Notes: generated from the sequence alone by a model not told the origin. Counted from the first letter of the stretch, positions 22,691 through 34,317 are shown. The stretch: 64,000 bases of DNA from Torymus aiolomorphi (GCA_036365515.1 CM070876.1:131218394-131282393), one strand, 5' to 3'. Program-made: numbers and translations.

Positions 22691-24597
22691 CTTGAAGTTC
22701 ACGATGAGACTCCACCATAGCTGAGCGACGGCATCAAGTCGTACGAGCTTCGCTGTCGGCGATTACTAAGTATTGGCGGGCAAAGTGTAGTGTCGTAAGG
22801 TTGCAATGGGGACGCTGTGGCTGGCACAATAGCTGGTGAATGAACACTCCCTCGACCGCTTGGTTTCAATTTGGATGGAATAGGAATATTAGTAAGAAAA
22901 AGGAAAATTGGAAGGAAAGTATCGTACCCTAATCGACTTTTTCTTTACTGACAAATTTCCTCTACCCAAGTTTACAAATTCCCTATTGATAATTTTTATA
23001 CTAAAATTCATAATTTTTATACCATGTAACAATACCATATTTATTTTCTTCCCCCTATACTGGCGTTGGAGATGTGCTCGCCTCGCTTAATTCTGAGTAA
23101 TACGATACCCTTACAAAATTGCAACACAAAGTAGAGTAATACAGTACTCCTATACGGAATTGCGATCCAAAACTTAATTTTAATCTTTATTTTCAAGTAA
23201 GCGAAAGACTAAAGAGATAAATATTTCTACAAAGCTAACAATAATCAGAATAAGAAATACAGAAAGTACTATGTATAATAAATCTTTTGTTGAAATCTCA
23301 TTTCGAAAGTTAATCACGTGAACACTATGCTAATTTTCGAAGTTTTATTTAATAGATAATTCTATGTGCCAGTTTCATTTCACATTAGGTAAGTACCACA
23401 ATGTCCCAGTCATTATAGACATCGTTGAATTCCACACATTCGTCAATTCGCATTCTACAATTCTTTGGAAATTCAATTATTTGACAGTCCGAAATCGAAA
23501 TTTTATAAACTTTCCGGAATAAGCAACTTCTAACCTAAATTCGCTTACAGTCGAAATAAGCCATAACCCATTCTTTTGAAAATAACGCTCTTTTCTTTGT
23601 GAAAACTATATGTTACCTATATGGTAAATTATCATAATTAGTTTTTGATAAGAGCATTTTCTCACAAGACATAAGATTTTTTAACATAACACTGATTTTC
23701 ACAAAAAAATATTTCTTTCATTACATATTCTTTCATTGATTTAAGCATAAATAACAGTTGCCTATATCAGCCACTATCATAAGTATAGTCCGCTTGCAGT
23801 TGTATAATTAATTTGATTAGTGTTTTGTTATCGGGATTTAGTCTGAAAAACTAGAAAAGATTGCATTGCTCACACAAAAGGAAGTGTCCCTATTTGTAAA
23901 AGGTACAACCAGTTCAATACACAATTCACTACTTACACTAAATTTACTTTCACAACCCAATCGAATAAAATAGATCGAATTTTTGATAGAAAAAACTGTA
24001 AAGCTAAACTTTTCGTATCTCTTATGCTTAGCAAAGATTTATTTAATTCCGCCGATGTAAACGAACAGCACCTTTTGGCGATCCAGTAAATCGCATAAGT
24101 TCGATACGAGCTATTTAGTTTTGAATACAATATCCATTAACGCGTATAAATTTTTCAAGCTAAAGTCAAGATTGACTTCTGTTTTTGTATTTTCCAATCA
24201 GAAATTCTTTTACTTTATTATCCAACCTTTCAAACTATTTTGCCATAGCCGTTCTCTCGCTTGCGTAATCATTCTCTATTATACAAATATAGGTTCTTTT
24301 TCACCCGTCATAATTTTGACCTTGTCGTCTCGCGAAGTCCACATTGCCCTAATAATTTCTTTACAATTTTCTAACAAATAGCTGTAGGTGGTACATTGTA
24401 CTCCTCCCCCTTGAGAAAACGGCAAGGTCATTAAATAACTCACTCTTTTTCAAATTATTAGTTAGTGCGCCTAAACTATGCAAATCTACCTATATCTAAG
24501 ATTTTTATTACGTAAGTTATCGTGTTATCGGATTCATCTAATTGCTGATACGCGTCTTGTAACGTAATTTTTCTTCATCCAATTTCGCTGGTTTAAA
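22691..24597. other. Gypsy 3' non-coding region
   Basis: AT-rich interior of the retrotransposon between pol and the 3' LTR. Only short frames are present. If an envelope-type gene was ever here, it is no longer legible by eye. Confidence 0.5.
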
Positions 24598-24951
24598 TTA
24601 CATACTGGTACAAATTCGCATTTTCAAATGCCAGTCCTGGATTGGTGTCGATTGCATAATAGTAAAGTAGCCCATCCCTTGCACGGATGCTAGAAAGGAC
24701 AGCAGAAATCCGGTGACTTCGATTAATAGTTTGACGTCCACTGCTGCTCGCTTTAAATTACCATTTGTTCTAAAAAATTTCCAAAGAACTAAGTTAAAAC
24801 TGCTAAGAATTAAAAACCCATTGTGTGTACAATTTTGAAGAATCTTTATCTGCAAACATGAAAGTAATATGTTATCTTTATTAGTCCGAAAACTGGTTTC
24901 AATTTCAAAGTTGTTGCAAGAATGAACAGCAACGTCCTCATCTGTAAACAT
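24598..24951 (-). CDS. Hypothetical 117-codon frame downstream of pol
   Basis: It starts about 50 bases after the end of the integrase frame in element orientation. It contains two moderately hydrophobic stretches (NGFLILSSFNLVLWKFF and VTGFLLSFLASV). No known domain is seen. It could be the remnant of a third gypsy gene, or chance. Confidence 0.3.
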   Translation of the reverse strand: MFTDEDVAVHSCNNFEIETSFRTNKDNILLSCLQIKILQNCTHNGFLILSSFNLVLWKFFRTNGNLKRAAVDVKLLIEVTGFLLSFLASVQGMGYFTIMQSTPIQDWHLKMRICTSM

Positions 24952-24999
24952 GAATAAAAATGTTAACTTTCTAACTTACGTTAAGCTTCCTTTTTATTC

Positions 25000-27162
25000 T
25001 TACAAGCTTTCGGAATCTGCGTGCGGTTTAACATGCGACAAGCGTAAGCGATTACTATGCACGACTTTGGTCTTATTTTCCTTAATTTGAATTTTTACAT
25101 TGCCATTTTCCCAGATTTCAATTATTAAGTAAGGGCCAGAATATTGATTTTCAAATTTATGCGGCTTTGGCCCGCTCTGCAACCACACAAAATCGCCTAT
25201 TTTGAAATTCTTATGATTTGACTTTTTATCATAATATTCTTTACTTTTTTGTTTAGCGGATAATAGATTTTCTTGTGCGGTTCTTTGAAGAAAATTCAAT
25301 CTTTCGATCAAAGTTGTCATGTACCCTGCGTAAGTAGGCAATAAATCTTCCGGCTCTAAGGGGTCGCTCGAGGGCACTCTCGCCAGGCGCCCGAACACTA
25401 ACTCGAACGGAGTGTGCTGGGTTCCTTCATGTTTGCCTGTGTTGAAATTAAACATTGCTAACTCAACCCACTCGTCCCAATCTAAATGTTTCGTGGCAAA
25501 CATTTTCAAAAATTCACTAAGTGGCGAGTGCGAGCGCTCTAAAGAGCCGTTAGATTGAGGGTGAAAAGCGGTAGTTTTTACTTGCTTAATTTTAAATCGT
25601 TTTGCAACGCGCTTAACTAATTTACTAAGAAAATTGGTGCCTTGATCGGTAAGCATAGCTTGCGGCGCTCCAAAAGTGCAAATAAAGCGTTTGATAAAAG
25701 CATCTGCTACAGTAATGGCAGTCTGGTCTTTTAAAGGGACTCCCACCGAGAATTTTGTAAATTGATCCTGCATAGTTAAAATGTACTCGGATTCGTCTTT
25801 AGTTCTCGGTAACGGTCCTACGATGTCCAAACTAACCGTGAAAAATGGAATACAAGGGTGGTCCGTTATAATCATTTTCTGTTTTGTTTTGACCCGCACT
25901 AATTTTTTAAGCTGGCAAGGAACGCATTTTTGAATGAAGGCTTGTATGTCCTCCTTTAAATGCTCCCACTGATATTTATATTTTATTCTATTCAAAGTTT
26001 TAGTTACTCCTTTGTGTCCACCCGCCGCCGAACAATGAGCTTCGTGAATTATATCCGCTCTTTTACTCGGCTCCGGGTGCTGCATGGGTCCACGGCAAAT
26101 AATTATTTTAACACTATTATTACCTAATTCACGTCTTAAAGAGGCTAAAATATCTTTAAACTCAACATTTTCGATATTACTGCTCCTAGCCATACTAAAA
26201 GAAGCAATTTGATTAATATCTAAAAATTTTGCTAACTTCCTAAGTAACTGGGCCAAAATTTCTAAGGTATCCCATAAACTATTTTTACCTTTGCCCCTAA
26301 GTGGTAAAACAAAATGCATTTTTTTATTGGCCTTAATGATTTTAGGCTCTCCCGTTACTAAATTCTCGAAATGCGGAAGCTTCCCTAAATCCTTTAATTG
26401 CCTAGACCCCTCATCGAGCGGTTCTCCGTCCGTGCTCACAAAATAAAGGTAACTATCCTTCCTCATAAACAATTTCTCTCTACAATAGATTATATTGTCT
26501 TGAGGACCGACCGCTTTCAGCGCGACACTTTTTTCATTGACCGCGTCCTCGTCCCCGAAAGTCATGTCGGAAAGGGGACCTTTAAACACCGAGATGTTGT
26601 CGCGCCCGGATGCTTCCCGGCACGCGAGCTCTCCTGACATAATCGTTTGCTCACTTTCCTCGGGCATGAACGCAGAGACAGATGGCGAGATTGGTCTGTG
26701 CAGCGTTTCTTTTTTATTGCTATCCGCAGCTTGCGGTACGAGAGATGCAGACGTCTCCTTATCTTCGACAAAGGACGCGCATTCCTGAACCTCTTTGACC
26801 GCGGGGCCTTCCTTTCTTTTACGCGGCGCGAGAGCTTTAATGGCTTGCTTATACTTTTCAGTGGCTTGGCGGCCCGCACGCTTACGCGTGGCCATTGCAT
26901 GCAAGGTGGGCGCGCCGTCCCCCTGCTGGGTTTGCCGTTCCTGGGGCGGCTCTACTGTCTGTTCGCCAGCGACAGCATGGCGCCCCTCTCCCCCTATGCT
27001 GACTTGTGTAGCTACGCATACTTTTTCTATAATCGGGTTGCGCGACAGTGCGTCCGCGTTCAGATTTAATTCACCTTTCTTATAGAGTACATCGAATTGA
27101 TAGTCTAAAAGTTTTAAACGCCAACGCGTGACTCTAGATCCTGGATCATTATGATTGTTCAA
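25000..27162 (-). pseudogene. Gypsy pol part 3: RNase H end, linker, integrase
   Basis: The frame opens inside RNase H (LLDYQFDVLYKKGELNLNAD) and crosses an unusually long linker of about 300 residues rich in Lys, Glu and Ala. It then enters integrase: the HHCC zinc site (HEAHCSAAGGHKG and CVPCQLKK), the catalytic core with Asp in SLDIVGPLP, Asp in TDQGTNF and Glu in NGSLERSH, and a C-terminal region with FKIGDFVWL and YSGPYLIIE. It ends about 50 codons later without a chromodomain. It is separated from the preceding part by a one-base frameshift near 27190. On its own the integrase core looks intact. Confidence 0.93.
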
Positions 27163-27199
27163 CCAAACTAGCGGCCTGTGATCAGTAATTAAAGTGAAT

Positions 27200-28039
27200 T
27201 TATTCCCGTATAAATAAGTGAGGTCTGAATTGCGTAATAGCGTACACGATTGCTAATGCTTCTTTTGAAAACGTACAATAATTCTTTTCTGCTTGATTCA
27301 TCGCGCGCGACACAAAGGCTATGGGACGATCTTTTCCAATTTCTCCTTGCGATAAAACTGCCCCGATTGCATACCCGCTAGCGTCGGTACTTACTAAAAA
27401 CTTTTCTTCGAAATGCGGATGCACTAAAACCGGTGGTTCGCATAATTTATCACGGAGAGTCTCAAATGCCGCTTGCGCGTTCTCATCCCAAACAAAAGGT
27501 TGTTCTTTTCTAAGAAGGTCAGTTAAAGGCTTGGCTATTCGTGCAAAGCCATTAATAAATCGCCTATAATAACCAGCTAGTCCTAAAAATTGTTTAATAT
27601 TTTTCTGATTTCTAGGCACTGGAAATTCTTTAACTGCTTTTAATTTTTCCGGGTCCGGGCGTAAACCGTCACCGTTAATTATATGTCCCAAATAATTAAT
27701 TTCCGGTTTAAGAAATTCGCATTTTTCCGGTTGCAAAACTAAATTATCATGGCGTAGTTTTTCAAACAACTTCTCGATTGTTTCTATGTGCTCGTTAAAA
27801 GTTTTAGAGTAGACGCAAATGTCATCAAAAAAATGAACCACGTTTTTCATACCAGCAATTACTTTAAGAACGAGTGACAAAAATACTGGAGCGCTTGTCT
27901 TTAATCCAAAAGGCGATCTAACAAAATGAAATAAACCGAGCTCAAGAAAAATCTGTTTTTTCTCTGTCCTCAGCTTTAATTTTAATTTGATGATAACCCG
28001 CGTATAAATCGAAAACTGAGAAAAATTTGGCATCACCAA
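27200..28039 (-). pseudogene. Gypsy pol part 2: RT palm to RNase H
   Basis: After the shift near 27955 the frame continues RT with SPFGLKTSAPVF and the catalytic FFDDI (YLDD-type box, residues 70-73 of this frame). The connection motif LGLAGYYRRFI follows, and then the RNase H start with LVSTDASGYAIGAVLS. The first about 30 codons of the open frame are out-of-frame sequence. The frame is lost again just before the expected YGNKF/TDHRPL segment. The T- and A-runs at both junctions make single-base indels the likely cause. Confidence 0.93.
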
Positions 28040-30446
28040 GCTGATCCAAAATATCCGCTATGTTCGGAACCGGATGATTGTAATCTGGTATAATGGCGTT
28101 CAACTTTCTAAAGTCTACTATTACCCGAAATTTTTTCTTGCCGTCGGGTCCCGGTTTTTTGTCAACACAGAATACGGGCGCCGAGTAGGCACTTGTTGAA
28201 GGTTCGACGATGCCTTTCTCTAACATTTCTTTTACCTGCCTATTGATCTCTTCTTTTAGAATAGATGGGTGTCTAAATTGTTTAATTCTAATTGGAATAT
28301 TCGTTGTTGTGGGTATTTCGTGTTCAATTACATTTGTCGCGGGCATAATATCTCCCGCTAAATAAAATCGATCCGAAAATTTCACAAGGATTGACTCAAT
28401 TTCGGCTAATTGATTAAGTGACAAATGCTTAAGACGTAAAAGCTCTCTTAATTTAGCCACCCTCTCATTTCCTAAAAGGAAAACCATGTCTGACATGCAC
28501 ATAATTTGATGGTCGCGTGGCTCCCCTATTTTATGACTCCGCCTTTCTACCCTAATTTGGCTACTTAAGTGCGGAGGGTGCGGCCTATGCTTCCATACTG
28601 ACCAGACTACTCCATTTATATTTCTTTTAATTTGATGTAGCATCTGGCGTAAAGTGCATAACATGTCAGAGGTCACCTCGCCCTCCGACACGCGATACTC
28701 TCTCATTTTCCTAAAAATAGGAATGGCGATGAAACAAGTAACATTTAAAGCGCAAGAGTATAAGCGTAATAATGAACTACTTTTCCATGCTTGCAAAAAG
28801 GTTAACTTCTCTAGCTTGACACGCAACCCCTCAAAAAGGTGCGCCAGCTGAAAGTCTTCTCGAACTAAAGCATCAGACAATGCGCTGGTTAATTTATTAC
28901 TTCCGCCCTTCTCAATATTGCCGGACAACGACAACTTTTGCTTCCTCAATAAATTACTAATTTTGCTAAAACTATTCCTTTTAATTTTAGTTCTTTTATG
29001 AGTTTCATGCTTGTATTTAATACACGTAAAATTCCTTATTTTATTACAAATAAAATTTACTTTTCTCCTACTTTTATTCAATACCGTTTTTGCTCTATAA
29101 TTTTTTATATTCAATCCAACATTTTCCCCTTGAGTGCTAACACTCATACTATTTTTACAAGCTAAAATTTCCGAATTTTTCTTATTTTCTACCACAATAC
29201 ATTTATTAACTTTACTTTCAAATTTAGCCCAATTTTTTACAAGAAGATCTTCACTAACTCTATTTTTCCAATTTTTATTTAACAAGTCCAAATACTGTTG
29301 AGATACGCTATTTTTTAACGTTTGCTCTCTAAATAAATTATTTCCGAATATAATTCTGTTCACTTTTTCCTTCAAACTTTTATTTTTACAAAACTTAGTT
29401 CTCAAATTTTGCTTTTTAGCTATTTTAACTAACCAGTTTTTAGTTTCACAATGCTTAACTTTCAAATCTTTATTTTTATCAATTTTTAAGTTTAAGCTTT
29501 TATTTTTACAAATTTCATTTTTCAATTTTCTAGTTTTTTCAAATTTCAAATTCAAATTTTTGTTTTTACAAATTTTATTTTTCAAATGACTAGCTTCTTC
29601 AAAGTTCAAATTCAAGTTTTTGCTTTTATCAATTTTATTTTCCGAATCGCTAGTTTTTTCAAAGTTCAAATTCAAAATTTTGCTTTTACAATTTTTACTT
29701 TCCAAATTACTAATTTTTTCAAATTTCAAATTCAAATTTTTATTTTCATCAATTCCATTTTTTAAATCAATTTTTTCCAAAACGTGCACGGTACAAATTT
29801 CAAATGGGGCGATATTTTTAAGCGAAGAAAGACAAATATGTGAAATAATTTTCTCATGCGAAGCAGGTAAATCGCTATAAACGTTCTGAGTGCTACACTC
29901 GCCTAAAACTACACTGGATTTGTGCGACCGAGCAGTTGCAACGGGATTTTTCGCGTGTCCGGAATTGCGCTCATCCCCCCACATCGTACCCTGCGTTACT
30001 TCCTTATGTCGTTCGGCTCGTGCCAAACTTACACTCTCTTTGTTTATTGGCCGCGCGAAATCTACACTACTCGAGCACCGTAAACTGATTACGTGAGAAG
30101 CTATTTCCAAAAAATTTTCTTCATAATTAATTTTTGCCCCGTATTTTCTTAACATTTCGCTGGCGATTAACCCGTCCTCTTCAATAGGAAAATCGTCAGG
30201 AAGCAAATGAAAATACAATGTTAAATCGCGGAAAATCAAGGGTATTTTCCCGCGCGAGTTAATCGATTCCTTATTAATACCTTTAAGTTCAAGAATTTCG
30301 TTTTCAAAAACAATGGCCTTACTAGGTTTTTTACTAATTTTAAGCAACGACGGGCCTGCCCCCGTATCTAACATTAATTTGAGCGATATCTGATAATTTT
30401 CAAATGGCAATTCTATTACAGGTGACTTACTATTAATACTCAACAA
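27942..30446 (-). pseudogene. Gypsy pol part 1: protease, Lys/Asn-rich insert, RT start
   Basis: The N-terminus holds an aspartic protease with DTGAG at residues 27-31. Residues of roughly 215-520 are an insert very rich in Lys, Asn and Phe, made partly of 20-residue repeats of the type NLNLKFEKTS...KNKICKNK (DNA period about 60 bp at 29480-29770). RT begins near residue 690 (GIVEPSTSAYSAPVF, FRVIVDFRKLN) and carries the first palm Asp in FSVFDLYAGYHQI. It ends at a frameshift after KTDFS. Upstream the frame stays open past the gag-frame stop, so pol lies in the -1 frame relative to gag, as in many gypsy elements. Confidence 0.93.
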
Positions 30447-30464
30447 AATGGACTTTCGCGCAAA

Positions 30465-30652
30465 TTTTAATTCTGATTTGTGTTTGATTGGTGTGGGCGC
30501 GTGCTTTCTGATTGCCCCCAGGTCGCGCCCTGTGCCGCGGGGCTGTTCGCGTTTCCCGCTTCACGTTGCAATTTTTCTCTACTTTTTCTTTCCAATATTT
30601 GGCATTCATTCTTCCAGTGTCCCTTTTTTTTACAATAATTGCAAATTTTAAC
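30465..30652 (-). pseudogene. Gag C-terminal tail with second zinc knuckle
   Basis: Read on the element strand in the proper frame this gives a CCHC knuckle, CNYCKKKGHWKNEC (C-X2-C-X4-H-X4-C). A basic and Gln/Asn-rich tail follows, with a stop overlapping the pol frame. The other gag frame (31543-33057) already contains one knuckle near its end. I infer that this is the separated end of gag, cut off by the palindrome cluster at 30653-31495. Confidence 0.7.
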
Positions 30653-31495
30653 AATAGTACATTACGATACGTGGGCCGGAAATTGGATTTCCGGGCCGTG
30701 CGTGGTATGATGCCCGAGGCGAAGCCGAGGGCGTCATGACGCACGGTCAGGGCATTCAATTTCCGGTCCAAGTATTGTATACTATTTTTCTTACTCCCCG
30801 GCCGAAAGTACGTTCTGTAATTGTTAAATAATTGATAAAATTGCGTTGTCGTCTGCTAGCTGTGTTTGAGTGTTAGTTTTTCTTTCGGCCCGCTCGATAG
30901 TACTGCCTCTGTCGGACGCTTTGGGTAGCTCGGTCGCTATTACCGACTGTTCTTTCTTTCGGCCCGGCGTGGAGAGCTGGTTTTTTGGCCGTCTGCTACT
31001 TTCGCTGTTACACAGATGGTTTGATGCCCGCCCGACATTTGCAAGACCGAGGCGAAGCCGAGGTTTTGCTGGTCGGGGCGGGCATCAGAAACACATTCAT
31101 TAAAAAAAGACAACACCACTTTTTATTTCAACTAACTCTTTTTTCTCGTCACCCGTGCACTTTCCTCTGTTTATTTCGTACGTGTCTAACCTTCACACCG
31201 CACAAACATCTTTCCTCTGACATGCGCGCGGGCGCTCAAGCGCCGCGGGTTAGGAAATTTCGTCAGCCAATCAGAGCGCGCGGTTGGTCTAAAATAGGAT
31301 GCGAAAGTTTCTCTTTCGGCTCGGAGATGCGGGCCGGAAGTACGTACTTTCGGGTGGGCGAGTAAGAAATAGTACATTACTAACGCGGGCGGAAGAGGAT
31401 TATTTACCTCATGCGACGTTTTTCGGCCGAGCGAAGCGAGGTCGAAAAGTCGCATGAGGTAAAAACTCTCCTACGTCCACGTTTCAGTAACGTAT
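30653..31495. repeat. Palindrome cluster inserted in gypsy gag
   Basis: Three hairpins lie here: 30653-30786 (AATAGTACATTACGATAC...GTATTGTATACTATT), 31023-31086 (GATGCCCGCCCGAC and its complement around GAGGCGAAGCCGAG), and 31375-31495 (core TTTACCTCATGCGACGTTTT with its complement). In addition 30777-30815 and 31337-31377 form an inverted pair (TACTATTTTTCTTACTC and GAAAGTACGT words) that encloses the middle. AATAGTACATTAC occurs at both 30653 and 31367. The words match the families at 16850-17360 and 19513-19801. No coding frame crosses it in the gag register. Confidence 0.75.
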
Positions 31496-31542
31496 TTTTC
31501 CGTCCGAGGCCGCAAAATGACATTTAAGATGGCATTTTGAGG

Positions 31543-33057
31543 TTAAAGGGCGGAAAAATTATTGATTTGATTCGATTGTGCCACTGCGGGACTGTGCGAT
31601 CGCGGTCTATATTGATTTTGTGAGACTTGGGGCGTGGCTGGCCGTGCGCTAGCCAATGGGTTCGCGGCTGGTGCCGAGACGCGCGCTTGCGTAGCTACGG
31701 GCTGCGCCCATGTAGTCGGCTGTGTCGCGGGTTGCTGTGTACCCGGGGGTAACAATGATTTTAAAGTCCAACAGTTTTTCGCGATGTGATTTCTTTTGCC
31801 ACAATATTGACAAATTTCTGTCGGTTTATTTTGAACAATTTTAACTTCAGCTAATTCTGCCTTCAATTTGTTATTTTCTTGATTTAATTTACTTTTACGC
31901 GTTGGTTCGGTTTTCTCTAAATCTGTAACCTCACGCTCTATTTCTATTGCTTTTTCTACGGCTTCCTGAAAAGTTGCGGCCACCCCCATGCGGCTCTTAA
32001 TTTCCCAATCTATACCGCGTACAAAAAATTTTAATTTATCGGCTTCTACATTTTGTATGAACCCCGCATCAATCCTTTTTTCTCTTTTTGCGGCCTCTTT
32101 TAATTCTATTGCGATACGCCTAACTCTGTTTGCAAATGTTATAATGTTTTCTTTTTCTCTTTGTCTGGCCGCGGCTAATTCCCCCATCAAGGAGTGATGT
32201 GTTTTATACGATCCGAAATTTGCCTCAAAATATTTAACTAGATCCGTCATATTAAAAAAAACTATTTCCTCCATTGACTTTGCTGCTTCACCCGTTAGCC
32301 GTCGTCTAATTAATTTTACCAAGTCGGCTTCGTTTGCTGCCGGAATCATGCTAATGGCTTCTCTTAAACCGAATAAAAAGGTACTAAGTGGAATATTGCT
32401 ACCGTCAAATTTTGGTATGCAGTCTAGTGCATCTTTAATCGACAAATTTTTTAACGGAGTTAAAGTTGCATTTGGACGAAAAGAATTCATTGTTGTTAGC
32501 AGTGTTGTTCTAACATTCGTAGCTAAAAGCGTACTGTGCCCCCTTCCCCCTGCTACGTGCGGAGTATAATTTGCCGAATTTAATAAGTTTGTATCAAAAT
32601 TCACTTTATTTTGTGTATTATCCCCGTCTATTGTGTTTATTACCGTTTTATACTGCGTAACTTCACCGTCTTCAGTTAATTCTTGGTCGAATTTGACTAG
32701 AGCTGGAAGTTTTTCAGTAATCAAATGTTTATCCACGCTCGAGATTGCTTCCATAATTTCAATAACACTAATATTGTGATGCATAAATTCACGTAAAATG
32801 TCTATCATAATTTCGTCTTGACAAATTTTTTCAACTAATGCCCTATCCACGGTTTCTGCGAGAGACAACTGCAACTTCTTAACATCCCGAATTCTTTCCG
32901 GCTTTATTTCCGATGCCGATTGATATCTAGCCCTGAGCACTGCTACTAACTCGTTGAGCGTAGCCGTTATTAATGTAGGTTCCTCTACACTAAGGTATTT
33001 CCGCAAAATCTCAGTTGCTTCTGAATTCCTAGCGACCGCACCGTTTGAAGCTGCCAT
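31543..33057 (-). CDS. gag: Gypsy Gag (N-terminal and central part)
   Basis: A 504-codon frame starting MAASNGAVARN, directly downstream of the primer-binding site. The centre (about residues 215-330) has the retrotransposon Gag-type segment with PKFDGSNIPLSTFLFGL, LTGEAAKSM and a charged coiled region. A CCHC knuckle, CQYCGKRNHIAKNC, lies near residue 417. A Pro/Gln/Ala-rich tail follows and the frame ends at NNFSAL. It packages the element RNA. The stop falls at the edge of the palindrome cluster, and a second knuckle lies beyond it, so the natural C-terminus is probably missing. Confidence 0.9.
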   Translation of the reverse strand: MAASNGAVARNSEATEILRKYLSVEEPTLITATLNELVAVLRARYQSASEIKPERIRDVKKLQLSLAETVDRALVEKICQDEIMIDILREFMHHNISVIEIMEAISSVDKHLITEKLPALVKFDQELTEDGEVTQYKTVINTIDGDNTQNKVNFDTNLLNSANYTPHVAGGRGHSTLLATNVRTTLLTTMNSFRPNATLTPLKNLSIKDALDCIPKFDGSNIPLSTFLFGLREAISMIPAANEADLVKLIRRRLTGEAAKSMEEIVFFNMTDLVKYFEANFGSYKTHHSLMGELAAARQREKENIITFANRVRRIAIELKEAAKREKRIDAGFIQNVEADKLKFFVRGIDWEIKSRMGVAATFQEAVEKAIEIEREVTDLEKTEPTRKSKLNQENNKLKAELAEVKIVQNKPTEICQYCGKRNHIAKNCWTLKSLLPPGTQQPATQPTTWAQPVATQARVSAPAANPLASARPATPQVSQNQYRPRSHSPAVAQSNQINNFSAL

Positions 33058-33174
33058 TTTAATAATTTATTTATATTTTTCTTTTGAACGCAAGAAACAA
33101 AGAGAAAAAGAAAATTTTTATAGCTGTGGTATGTATGTATATAAAAAAAAAATTTTCATTATTTTCACTTTTAT

Positions 33175-33192
33175 CCCGGAGGTGGGCCCCCA
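33175..33192 (-). promoter_or_regulatory. Primer-binding site of the gypsy element
   Basis: Two bases inside the 5' LTR, the element strand reads TGGGGGCCCACCTCCGGG. The leading TGG pairs with a tRNA CCA end. The rest resembles, but does not equal, the usual tRNA-Pro primer site, so the tRNA identity is only a suggestion. Confidence 0.7.
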
Positions 33193-33194
33193 AT

Positions 33195-34313
33195 TGTAAC
33201 GTCCGTGTTACAATGTCGCGAAAACGATAAAGTTAACGCGATAAATGTTCCAGTTTCGGTTTACGCCTACACGTAATAACCACGGGAGTAGGAACGCGTG
33301 AAAATAGTTAATCGGACAGGTAAATTAAACAATGATAATTCGCGATACTAATTAAGTGGCAAGCGACAGCGTCAGCGAACAATTAGAGTGATAGAGAAAG
33401 AGAAAGGATAGCGATCTTCAGAGTTACTTACTTTGGGGCGGTTGCGGTTGGCTCGTTCTCTCAGTTAGCCCTCGTCAGTCTCAGGACCCAAACGCAGCGG
33501 GCGATTCAAATGGCAGAAGGACAGGATTGTGTAAATAAAGTAACACTCAAAAATGCAATTATGTGATGTTTATTAATTGCATAAAGTTACGTTAAAACTG
33601 TTACATACTGATTGTAGTCGAGATATAATATCAACAATTATTCGCGAGACTACAATCAGAGAAGCTTGACAAATATTTTAAGTTAATTCCACACGAAAAT
33701 ATTCTAAGTCAATTATACTCGAAATTATTCTAAGTAAATTCTACTCGAAATTATTCTAAGTAAATTCTGCTCGAAAATATTCTAAGTTAATTCTGCTCGA
33801 AAATATTCTAAGTAAATTCTGCTCGAAAATATTCTAAGTCAGAATACAAAATATCGGAAATTATTCTAAGTTCAATTGTTACAATTAAATAGTCGTCGGT
33901 CAAGAGCTTCGCCCTTCGAAACAAAAAGAACAAAAGCTTCTGCCTCGAGTATAGGCGCGTCGCGGCTTTTATACCCGCGCATGTATCTAGGGCAGATGCA
34001 AAGGTAAGGGAGTGTAGGGTATCTCATCTTTTGCATAGGGTGGCAAGGACGCGGGTAGGGAACTCGAGTTCGAATGTGGCGCTGCCAAGGACAAGGGTTG
34101 GATCGATAGGCGGTACGAATACGGGTAAGGTAGGATTCGTTACCATGTGAACTGTGGCTCACGTAGGTAACCCAGTTGCTACCATGTAGCGCCACTGACA
34201 GGAAAGAGGACTCATGGTAACATGAAGGAAAAAAAAGGTTGTAGGGTGGTAAGGATAGATGGTAGCACGGGTGTCAAAAGTGTGAGTAGCGGTCAGTCAT
34301 GCTCGACGTGACA
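33195..34313 (-). repeat. 5' LTR of the gypsy element
   Basis: The partner of 20149-21267, with the same length and the same TGTCACG...CGTTACA ends on the element strand. It carries the same set of 27-29-bp internal tandem units. On the right it is bordered by CTAT, the target duplication. Confidence 0.95.
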
Positions 34314-34317
34314 CTAT

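Larger units (their letters stand above)
20149..34313 (-). mobile_element. Ty3/gypsy LTR retrotransposon
   Basis: Two direct repeats of exactly 1119 bp flank gag and pol, all in minus orientation. The 4-bp CTAT at 20145-20148 and 34314-34317 is the target duplication. In element order it has the 5' LTR, primer-binding site, gag, protease-RT-RNase H-integrase, a 3.7-kb 3' region, polypurine tract and 3' LTR. Near-identical LTRs imply a fairly recent insertion. Yet pol has two frameshifts at homopolymers and gag is interrupted, so this copy is probably inactive unless some shifts are sequencing errors. A truncated LINE sits in its 3' region. Confidence 0.95.

Noticed and set aside
26398..27085. 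Overlapping plus-strand frames of 80-140 codons
   Set aside because: They are antisense to the gypsy pol linker, whose minus-strand frame is continuous and contains integrase motifs downstream.
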